A DNA stretch of 64,000 nt from UBA1426 sp050953365 (GTDB taxonomy: Bacteria; Bacillota; Clostridia; Peptostreptococcales; Anaerovoracaceae), in NCBI GenBank assembly GCA_050953365.1, contig JBMNMN010000004.1:75910-139909 (forward strand). Reading direction: 5' to 3'. A program made the position numbers and the translations under genes. The notes beneath the pieces were generated by a model that was not told the origin of the DNA, made no database searches, and saw only the letters and a program-made list of their open reading frames with translations. Positions 57,169 to 64,000 of the stretch are shown piece by piece; positions within the stretch are counted from its first letter, which is position 1; every line of letters begins with the position of its first letter.

Positions 57169-57197
57169 ACGATACACCTTTTTGCCTGAACTGTCAA
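57169..57197 (-). promoter_or_regulatory. feoAB promoter
   Basis: On the minus strand TTGACA (57192-57197), 17-base spacer, TATCGT (57169-57174). The operator follows immediately. Confidence 0.65.
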
Positions 57198-57232
57198 TAC
57201 TATCACGGTATGGAGCATCCTCGAAGGAATAG

Positions 57233-57670
57233 TTAATTGGAAGAAAACAATGCGGTAATGGCCCGGACAAATGAGGAAACCATTAGAATGGCTATGGCAA
57301 TGGCGCCGGTGAGCATTAGCGTTTCGGTGCCGATTTGTGCCGTGGCCAGCAAATCTTCTTTAAGCAGAGACAGCATGGTTTTATACATACCGGCTCCGGG
57401 CACCAGCGGAAGGATTCCGGGAATGGTAAAAATAAGGGAGGCCTCCTTGAAAACTCTGGCAAAAAGCTCGCCGAATGCGGCAACAAGGCAGGAAGCGATA
57501 AAACCGGAAATAACTACGGACTGTCCTGCCTGCAACAAGTATTGAAAGAGCAGCCAGCCGCAGGCGCCGGTAAATCCGGCAAAGAAGATGTGGCGATGGG
57601 GTATGTTGAAGATCAGGGTGAATCCTGCCGTTGCTCCAAAGGCAAAAAGAAACTGCAGAAACAGACTCAT
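57233..57670 (-). CDS. ThrE-type threonine/serine exporter, small subunit
   Basis: 145 aa from the ATG at 57670 with GGAGGTG upstream; four helices with 'FTIPGILPLVPGAGMYKTMLSLL'. It matches the second ThrE domain (ThrE_2). ATGA overlap with the larger partner shows coupling. Confidence 0.85.
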   Translation of the reverse strand: MSLFLQFLFAFGATAGFTLIFNIPHRHIFFAGFTGACGWLLFQYLLQAGQSVVISGFIASCLVAAFGELFARVFKEASLIFTIPGILPLVPGAGMYKTMLSLLKEDLLATAQIGTETLMLTGAIAIAILMVSSFVRAITALFSSN

Positions 57671-58449
57671 ATGGCACCTCCTGCAGAAACCCAAATAAAC
57701 AGCACAACTCCAACACCCGAGGCTATGGAGATGGCGGTTAATGCGGCTTCCATAGCCCTGGCGCTTCCGGCAAGAAGATCCCCTGCAAGAGAGTCGCGCA
57801 TGGCATTGGTGAAGGCTAAACCGGGTAGAAAAATCATCAGAGAACCGACGATCATGGCGTCCGTATTGTAAGCCAGCCCGCCGGCGGTAAATAAAAGCGC
57901 TGCTAATGCAATCAGGGCGCAAACTGTAAAGTTGCGGAGAAAGAGGTTGAAGCGGTATTTGTCCAACAAATGTCCGAAGGCGAAAGCAATGGCTCCGATA
58001 GCCAGGGAACAGCCGAACTCCCGATACCCGGCTCCCAGCATCAGGGTGAAAAATGAGGCCACAAGGGCGCCGCCCAGAACCTGAAGAGGGAAGGTGTATT
58101 TTGCTTCTCCGGAAATGCGCTCCAGGCGCTCCTTCGCTTCGCTGATAGAAGTGGGGTTTGCCGCAAGATTTCGAGAAAAATCATTGACCATGGAAATCCT
58201 GTCCAGGTCCACGGAGACTCTGCGTATGCGCTTAATAATGGTGTAAGGCTTTCCGTCGCCTCCGGAATCCAAGGAAATAAAAATTCCTGTGGTGGTGGCG
58301 AAAACCTCTATATAAGGGATGCCGTACGCCTTGCAAATTCGAGTAACCGTGTCTTCGACACGGTAGATCTCCGAACCGCTCATCAGCATAATCTCTCCTG
58401 CCCGCAAGGCAAGCATCAAAACGTTTTTCTCGATGGGGTTTATCATCAT
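57667..58449 (-). CDS. ThrE-type threonine/serine exporter, large subunit
   Basis: 260 aa from the ATG at 58449 after AGGGAGC. N-terminal soluble part 'LALRAGEIMLMSGSEIYRVEDTVTRI' and 'VFATTTGIFISLD' is typical of ThrE (PF06738); five C-terminal helices follow. The two genes form one split exporter of amino acids, widespread in Firmicutes. Substrate not proven. Confidence 0.88.
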   Translation of the reverse strand: MMINPIEKNVLMLALRAGEIMLMSGSEIYRVEDTVTRICKAYGIPYIEVFATTTGIFISLDSGGDGKPYTIIKRIRRVSVDLDRISMVNDFSRNLAANPTSISEAKERLERISGEAKYTFPLQVLGGALVASFFTLMLGAGYREFGCSLAIGAIAFAFGHLLDKYRFNLFLRNFTVCALIALAALLFTAGGLAYNTDAMIVGSLMIFLPGLAFTNAMRDSLAGDLLAGSARAMEAALTAISIASGVGVVLFIWVSAGGAI

Positions 58450-58685
58450 ACGCTCCCTGTTTAAAGGTTTCGAAACTGGCGCATTAAGCACCCCAAACCA
58501 TCCCAAATGCAGGATTAAGTACATAATACCATAAAGTTGACGCCTGGAGACAGAGCCTATATAATATTTTTGTAATAAACCACACGGCAGCTATCCATTT
58601 TGTATATAGAAAAGGCTTGCGGTAGCGAAAAGCCATGCTTTTCTAAGTCCCGAGCGGATCCTACATATAAAACTGGAGGACAATC

Positions 58686-58722
58686 GGCCGATGCAAAACG
58701 AATAAGCATCGGTGGTCTGTTT
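58686..58722 (+). promoter_or_regulatory. Leader hairpins before the F420-ligase-like gene
   Basis: CCGATGC / GCATCGG (58688-58718) follows another imperfect stem, AGAAAAGGCTT...AAGCC...CTTTTCT (about 58608-58645). Structured leader; I do not recognise a known riboswitch. Confidence 0.35.
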
Positions 58723-58758
58723 GCCCATCTTTTATTTGTATATGAAAGGAAAAGCGAA

Positions 58759-59934
58759 ATGGAAAGAATGGTTGGAACGGTTGTAAGAGGACTTAGAGCT
58801 CCCATTGTCCGTCAAGGCGACGACCTGGAAAAAATTGTGATAGATACGTTGATGAAGACCTTCGAAACGGAAGGTTTCGAGCCAAGAGACAAGGATGTTC
58901 TCTGTATAACGGAGGCAGTTGTTGCGCGGGCATTCGGCAATTACGCTACTGTAGATCAGTTGGCGGCGGATGTAAAGCAGAAATTCAAAACAAAAACCAT
59001 CGGCGTGATATTTCCCATCCTCAGCAGGAATCGGTTTGCTGTTTGTCTAAAAGGAATCGCTAGAGGCGTCGATAAAATTTATCTCATGCTCAGCTATCCG
59101 GGGGATGAAGTGGGCAATCAGCTGGTGGACCTGGACCTGCTGGATGAAAAGGGTGTAAATCCCTATAGCGATGTTTTGACGCAGGAGCAATTCGAAAGCA
59201 TGTTCGGTAAATCGAAACATACCTTTACCGGCATGGATTATGTTTCATATTACAGGGAGATCATTGAAAAAGAAGGAGCGGAAGTGGAAGTCATCTTCGC
59301 CAATGACCCCAGAGCGATTCTCCCTTATACAAAGACGGTGTTGGCCTGCGACATCCATAGCAGGGAAAGGACCAAACGGCTGCTGCGACAGGCCGGCGCG
59401 GAACAGGTACTTGGAATGGATGATTTACTTACCTCCTCCGTGGACGGAAGCGGCTTCAATAGCAAATACGGAATTTTGGGATCCAATAAAGCCACAGAGG
59501 AAAGCATCAAGTTGTTTCCCGAGGATTGCTTTGATTTGGTAAACAACATTCAAAAGAAACTCTTTACCATTACGGGAAAAGAAATTGAGGTCATGGTCTA
59601 CGGAGACGGCGCTTTCAAAGATCCGGTGGGCAAGATCTGGGAGCTTGCCGATCCGGTAGTATCTCCTTGCTACACAAAGGGCCTTGAGGGAACGCCCAAT
59701 GAATTGAAGCTAAAATATCTTGCAGATAACGAATTTGCGCATCTTTGCGGTGACGAATTAAAAGAAGCCATCTCAAAGTGTATTGCGACAAAGGAAGAGA
59801 ATCTGGGCAGCAGCATGGCGGCTCAGGGAACGACTCCCCGCCGATTGACAGACCTGATCGGTTCTCTGTGCGACCTTACATCGGGAAGCGGGGATAAGGG
59901 AAACTCCTTTTGTATACATTCAAGGATATTTTGA
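58759..59934 (+). CDS. F420-0:gamma-glutamyl ligase-like (CofE-like) protein
   Basis: 391 aa from the ATG at 58759 after AAAGGAAAAG; an earlier in-frame ATG lacks a ribosome site. The CofE-like part begins with 'GTVVRGLRAPIVRQGDDL' and includes 'CITEAVVARAFGNY' and 'VYGDGAFKDPVGKIWELADPVVSPCYTKGL'. Genomes of Clostridia without F420 often carry this protein, so the substrate is unclear. No other F420 genes are here. Confidence 0.85.
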   Translation: MERMVGTVVRGLRAPIVRQGDDLEKIVIDTLMKTFETEGFEPRDKDVLCITEAVVARAFGNYATVDQLAADVKQKFKTKTIGVIFPILSRNRFAVCLKGIARGVDKIYLMLSYPGDEVGNQLVDLDLLDEKGVNPYSDVLTQEQFESMFGKSKHTFTGMDYVSYYREIIEKEGAEVEVIFANDPRAILPYTKTVLACDIHSRERTKRLLRQAGAEQVLGMDDLLTSSVDGSGFNSKYGILGSNKATEESIKLFPEDCFDLVNNIQKKLFTITGKEIEVMVYGDGAFKDPVGKIWELADPVVSPCYTKGLEGTPNELKLKYLADNEFAHLCGDELKEAISKCIATKEENLGSSMAAQGTTPRRLTDLIGSLCDLTSGSGDKGNSFCIHSRIF

Positions 59935-59984
59935 TAACTATACCAAGTAGAAGTGTGGTAACGGTATAACGAAATGCTTTTGAA

Positions 59985-60024
59985 ACAGGGATTTTCTCAT
60001 TAATGAGAAAATCCCTGTTTTTTT
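59985..60024 (+). terminator. Terminator of the CofE-like gene
   Basis: Perfect 17-bp palindromic stem ACAGGGATTTTCTCATT / its complement, followed by T6-7. Confidence 0.9.
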
Positions 60025-60149
60025 AAATTAAAAATGAGAAGAATTGTCTGACAACAATTTCTTGCTGTCTCCCGTCCAAAGTGGACAAAACCCTTTAAAC
60101 CGCCAAATATTTCAGAATATTTTGCATAAATTCGCGCCTTTCAATGTAG

Positions 60150-60166
60150 TTGGCATGAATTTTGGA
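60150..60166 (+). promoter_or_regulatory. Sigma-54-like promoter for patA
   Basis: TTGGCATGAATTTTGGA fits the -24/-12 consensus TTGGCAYRNNNNTTGCW at every base but one (GG for GC at -12). It lies about 53 bases before the start codon. E. coli patA is sigma-54-dependent. Confidence 0.5.
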
Positions 60167-60218
60167 TTAATAATAACCGCAGGCAAGATTACTATAATTA
60201 TTTAAGGAGGTATCATTT

Positions 60219-61620
60219 ATGGCTGCAACAAAAGAAGCTGCTCTCCAAGAAGCGAAAAGAATATTGAGCTATATTGAGAGCACAGAACTTACCGATGACG
60301 AAAAGGCTCAAATTACCAAGACTCAATCGAAAACTTCAACAACCACGTAAACCCCGGTTGGTTGGTGTACAGAAAATCCGTATCCACCGATGCTGCTTGC
60401 GTAGAGTGGACAGATACGGAAGAGCATTTCACGGACTTATATGGAAATGACTTCATTGACTGCCTTGGCGGATTCGGTATTTACACTTGCGGACACAGAA
60501 ATCCTGAGATCGTAAAGTATGTGAAAGCTCAGCTTGATAAATATGCTTTACACAGCCAGGAACTTGTAGATCCTCTCAGAGGATATCTGGCGAAGTTAGT
60601 ATCCATGATTACCCCCGGCGATCTGCAGTATTGCTTCTTCACCAACGGCGGTGCCGAGGCGGTGGAAATGGCTTTGAAACTGGCCAGACTGGCCACAGGC
60701 GGCAGATACTACATATCCACAGTCGGCGCATTCCACGGCAAGTCCTACGGCGCTATCTCCATGGGCGGAAAAGCTGCTTACAGAGAGGATTACCTGCCAT
60801 GATCCAGCATGTACAGCACGTGAAATACGGCGATGCGGATGCGATTGAAACAGCTATCGATAACCTGGTTACGGTGGGTGAAAAGGTTGCCGGCGTCATC
60901 ATTGAACCGATTCAGGGTGAAGCAGGCGTTCAGATCCCGCCCAAGGGCTATTTGAGAGAGTCAGAGAGATTTGCGACAAGTACGGCGTTGCTATGATCGC
61001 AGACGAAATCCAGACCGCATGGGACGTACCGGAACATGTGGAGATGCGAGTACGAGGATGTTACTCCGGATATCATGACCTTCGGAAAAGCCTTCGGTGG
61101 CGGCGTAATGCCCATTACAGGAATCATCGCAAGACCCAATATGTGGGTTGAAAAACTGGTAGAGAACCCCTGGATTCTTGGTTCTCCCACCTTCGGCGGC
61201 AACCCGCTCGCTTGCGCGGCAGCCATCGCTACCATCAAGTACATGCTTGAGAACGACATTCCGAAGCAGTGCAAAGAAAAAGGCGACTACTTCATGGAGA
61301 AGCTGAACGGGCTGATGGAAAAATATCCTACCGTGCTTAAGGAAGTCAGAGGCGCAGGCTTGTTGATCTGCATGGAATTCCCCGCTGCAGAAGTAGGATA
61401 TGCAGTTGTTAAGGGACTCTTTGACAGACATGTCATGACGGCAGGTACTCTCGTCAATGCCAAGACTGTCCGGATCGAGCCTCCCGGGGTCATCAAATAT
61501 GAGACCATTGACGTGGTTATACAGAAATTAGAGGAAGCCATCATCGATGTGAAGGCAGAATTTAACTATAAGAATATTCTGCAAACAGGCGATTTGCCGG
61601 TTCAAAACCCCCGCACCTAA
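60219..61620 (+). pseudogene. patA: Putrescine aminotransferase-like, five frameshifts
   Basis: Start ATG at 60219 with AAGGAGG. Class III aminotransferase matching PatA across its whole length: 'NHVNPGWLVYRKSV', 'FIDCLGGFGIYTCGHRNP', 'FFTNGGAEAVEMALKLAR', 'AFHGKSYGAISM', 'IIEPIQGEAGV', the PLP lysine in 'TFGKAFGGGVMPI', 'TFGGNPLACAAA' and 'TVRIEPP'. Single missing bases break the frame near 60319, 60803, 60958, 61025 and 61041. All lie in or by short homopolymers. About 465 aa if repaired. It would convert putrescine to 4-aminobutanal. Confidence 0.9.
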
Positions 61621-61634
61621 TGCGGGGGTTTTTG
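61605..61634 (+). terminator. Terminator overlapping the patA stop
   Basis: AACCCCCGCA / TGCGGGGGTT with the stop TAA in the loop, then TTT. Confidence 0.9.
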
Positions 61635-61718
61635 TTGAAATTTCAACGTTCCTGCCAGTCAGAAAATTAGAACTTTCACCAAAAGGGTATACAAATTACT
61701 ATAATATGGTATAATACC

Positions 61719-61742
61719 TGCATACCACAATGTTGGTATGCA
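61719..61742. promoter_or_regulatory. Palindrome between promoter and start of the SLT gene
   Basis: TGCATACC / GGTATGCA, 8-base loop, directly after two overlapping TATAAT-like boxes (61701-61716) and just before AGAAAGGAG. Could be an operator or mRNA hairpin. Confidence 0.5.
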
Positions 61743-61759
61743 GAAAGGAGAAAAAAGAT

Positions 61760-62922
61760 ATGGTAAAGAAGCTATTATCTGTGTGGCTTTCAGTGACCAT
61801 TGTACTTTTTTCCACCATTACCATCTATGCAGAAGAGAACGTTGAAGGACAATTTCTAAATAGAAATATTGACATCAATGGCAATAGACTTGCAAATTAT
61901 TATTTAGAACATCCATTTTTTCTGTACCAGGGTTCCGCCTACGTCCCGTTAACGGAGGAGATAGGTGAAATCCTAGGCTTTTCAGTTGAAATGGATTGGG
62001 AAAGCCGCACATTAAAAATCTTAAAGAAAGAACCGACGAGGACCGGACTGCAGGAAAAGGTCCTGAAGAGCAACCTTGAAAATGTTGCAGCCGCCGTATT
62101 AAAGGATATTACCGTCCTTACAATGGCGGAGGAAGAAAAGGATATTAATGTGGACCTGGTCTTGCATGGAGTCATGCTCACGGCTGCCGACCTGGATATC
62201 GGCGGACAACTCCGGCAGATAAAAGAAAAAGCCGAATCGGAGTTTATTGAAGTACCGGAGTTAGTGGTGGATAAGCTGGATCTTGAAGAGTATCCGTTGC
62301 TCCGGGCGGGAGACGTGTTCTATCTTCCTGTTCGAGCCTTTACGGGTGAGAATTGTTTCCGTTGGGATGCCTTCTACGACGACTATTCCGGCTTGTATAT
62401 CAGTACAAAGGCAGGAGTGGCCGCTACGACCTTCTTTGATAAGGAAGAGTCGGATTACAACAGAGGGCTGGTCAACTACATCCTATCCAAAAACAAAAAC
62501 CTTTCTACCGGATGGGCTACCATGCTGGTCTTCCTGTTCAAACATGAAGCGGACGTCAACGGCGTGGACGAAATTCTGCTGATGGCTATGGCCGAGAAGG
62601 AAAGCACCTTCCGTTGCGATGCAGTAGGCGGAGGAGCGGGACGGTGGGAATCATGCAAATTATGCCTAAGACCGCAGCAGGTTATGGGATTTCACGCAGT
62701 GAGCTCTTTGATCCCCATGTGAATATCGAGTTTGGTGCAAAGTATATCGGAGATAAGATAGCCCAATACGAAAACAAAACTGTGGCGCTAGCGGCATATA
62801 ACCAGGGTCCGCTGGCTGTCAGCAGGGGAAGCTACAGCACCAGATATGCGAATAAGATTGCAGGGGCAGAGAATTCAATTACCAATTTCCTGGTCAAAAA
62901 CGGCTACGGATTGGGAGAGTAA
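61760..62922 (+). pseudogene. Lytic transglycosylase with stalk domain, one frameshift
   Basis: About 387 aa if repaired; the ATG at 61760 follows AGAAAGGAG. Signal peptide (about 4-24), a copper-amine-oxidase-N-like 'stalk' region with 'SAYVPLTEEIGEILGF' and 'VFYLPVRAFTGENC', then an SLT core: 'LLMAMAEKEST' (catalytic Glu), 'GIMQIMPKTAAGYGIS', 'NIEFGAKYIGDKI', 'AAYNQGP'. One base is missing near 62630, after 'AVGGG', shifting the frame before GIMQIMP. Cleaves peptidoglycan glycan strands. Confidence 0.88.
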
Positions 62923-62964
62923 CAGAACTGAGAAGAAATAGAATAAATAAAAGCACAATAACAG

Positions 62965-62998
62965 AAATCGCAGCCTTAATAAAAAGGTTGCGATTTTT
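62965..62998 (+). terminator. Terminator after the SLT gene
   Basis: AAATCGCAGCCTT / AAGGTTGCGATTTTT with one G-T pair, followed by T. Confidence 0.8.
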
Positions 62999-63031
62999 GA
63001 TTTACGGGTCTTTTGATAACCGCAATTTTAA

Positions 63032-63509
63032 TTAAAAAAATAATTCTGAGGGGATATACATTGTATAAGGTGTTGTAAAGATTGCTATTATCAGCGAAAC
63101 TTTTTTTCTTCTATTGTCATCTAACTCAATCAGGGGCATAACCTTTTTATAATTAAAAAGGTTAAATGCATATTCCGGCCAGCATTACACCTATTGTAGT
63201 AACTGCAAAGGCTGCAGGGCTGCTCAGAGGATTGTAGGCAATGTCTGAAACATAGCCCAAAAAAAGCAATAAAAGAAGAAATCCTGCGCCGATGATGTCG
63301 GCCAGGAATCCATATGCCCATATCCGCAAAATACACTTTGTATATTTTATCTTTTTTTCAGGTATTTTATAAACAGCCAGCGCGGCAAGAAAGACAATGC
63401 TGTCAATAATAAAATTGGCAGGCAATATGATGATCCACAATAATGATGGAATTACGTAAAAGCTCCATAAAGGCAATATGATGTTATAGAGCTTTATTTC
63501 TTTTCTCAT
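63032..63509 (-). pseudogene. Four-helix membrane protein, frameshifted near its C-terminus
   Basis: Residues 1-115 are in one frame (ATG at 63509) with helices at about 10-30, 34-46, 64-88 and 97-115. At about 63160 the frame shifts; the next frame continues as 'LFNYKKVMPLIELDD' and ends at 63032, giving about 159 aa. The palindrome AACCTTTTTAATTATAAAAA sits at the shift site. Conserved family of unknown function in Clostridia, I believe, not verified. Confidence 0.55.
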
Positions 63510-63524
63510 GGCTGCTCTCCTGTG

Positions 63525-64000
63525 CTACGAATAGGCTTTTTTAATATAATCCAGAAAACAGCCCATATCCTCTGCCGTGGGGAACATGACCCTGGCGCTG
63601 TTTGCCCTGCCTCCGCCTTTACCGCGCCAGACAGCGGCGTTGTCCTTTATGATCTTGTTGCAATCCGGCATTCCGCCGGAGAGCAGGAGCAGGGTATTTT
63701 CCTTTACGGAAACCAGGGAAAGCAACTTGCCGGACAATTCCGGCAGCAGCTTGCTCAGCGCCAGCAAATCGTCCGTCTTCAAAAGCTCGTATTTCTCTAT
63801 CAATACACCGTTGAACTCGGCCAGCTTTTCCCTAATCTCTTGGGCCTTTTCCGTCAGGTACGCCTGTTTCAGTTCATACAGTTCCTGTCGCACCTCGCCG
63901 TTTTTTTGTTCCCGCAGCCTGAATTTTGGCCATAAGCGTTTCCGCGTCCGCGGAGTAGTGCCTGCAAAGCTTTTAATAAGATCGGCCTCCGAGCGGCAGT
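63525..64000 (-). CDS. Alanyl-tRNA editing / DHHA1-domain protein, partial
   Basis: Only the C-terminal part is in the window; the start lies beyond 64000. The DHHA1 domain is seen: 'AVWRGKGGGRANSARVMFPTAEDM', and coiled-coil-like helices precede it ('RQELYELKQAYLTEKAQEIREKL'). Upstream, 'CRSEADLIKSFAG' matches, then about 18 residues are out of frame because a base is missing near 63961 and an extra A lies near 63908; the frame returns afterwards. Removes mischarged Ala/Ser/Gly from tRNA(Ala). Confidence 0.75.
   Translation of the reverse strand, partial: CRSEADLIKSFAGTTPRTRKRLWPKFRLREQKNGEVRQELYELKQAYLTEKAQEIREKLAEFNGVLIEKYELLKTDDLLALSKLLPELSGKLLSLVSVKENTLLLLSGGMPDCNKIIKDNAAVWRGKGGGRANSARVMFPTAEDMGCFLDYIKKAYS

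Noticed and set aside
58557..58758. A known riboswitch before the CofE-like gene
   Set aside because: I compared it by eye with purine, THF, ZTP, fluoride and c-di-GMP consensus elements and found no match; kept only as a structured leader.
60193..60198. TATAAT as a sigma-A -10 for patA
   Set aside because: No -35 at a proper distance; the sigma-54-like site fits better.
63140..63163. AACCTTTTTAATTATAAAAA palindrome as terminator of the membrane gene
   Set aside because: A coding frame with sensible residues continues past it for about 40 codons, so a frameshift explains the early stop better, though a terminator is not fully excluded.

Overview
The window looks like the chromosome of an anaerobic, endospore-forming Clostridia-type Firmicute with an S-layer. 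The evidence is a SpoIIR gene, four proteins with S-layer-homology (SLH) repeats, strong AAGGAGG-type ribosome sites, an F420-ligase-like protein common in Clostridia, and a putrescine aminotransferase behind a possible sigma-54 promoter. No tRNA, rRNA or CRISPR array was recognised. I would not name a genus.

Layout. 0-9.4 kb is ordinary housekeeping: spoIIR, phosphoglucomutase, hslO-mscL, ddl-DUF1934, a CtpA-type protease, and a DUF1846 gene on the opposite strand. 9.4-23 kb is a cell-surface region: a small SLH protein, a 2035-aa secreted protein, a truncated RecG-like/ATPase regulator, a DUF362 ferredoxin protein, and the probable main S-layer gene behind several promoters. 23-28.6 kb holds an IS30-type element and a capD-like nucleotide-sugar dehydratase split by another IS. 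28.6-38.3 kb carries FtsH, an MBOAT/SGNH acylation pair, two UspA proteins, a structured leader with a tiny ORF, an HD-GYP protein and DUF5317. 38.3-50.3 kb is an insertion-sequence hot spot (IS1202-like, ISLre2, IS5, IS256, IS30) around a third SLH protein, a PD-(D/E)XK-like protein and a long array of hairpin repeats. 50.3-64 kb has a second hairpin array, an SLH protein with two C39-like peptidase domains, PhzF, feoAB, a two-part ThrE-type exporter, a CofE-like ligase, patA, a lytic transglycosylase, a membrane protein and an alaX-like gene at the edge.

Two things stand out. First, non-coding architecture is rich: a 14-unit array of 62-63 bp hairpin units with compensatory arm changes, a 105 bp array with two hairpins per unit, dispersed interrupted palindromes, and a long-range-stem RNA candidate enclosing a 25-codon ORF upstream of the HD-GYP gene. 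Second, many genes are broken by single-base events: one in the S-layer gene, a nonsense codon in the SLH-C39 gene, five in patA, and more in the last 2 kb. They often sit in short homopolymers, so sequencing error must be excluded before calling them pseudogenes.

Functionally, the surface genes (SLH proteins, C39-like domains, protease, transglycosylase, polysaccharide and O-acylation genes) form a loose cell-envelope theme. The IS insertions have reshaped that theme, most clearly by cutting capD.
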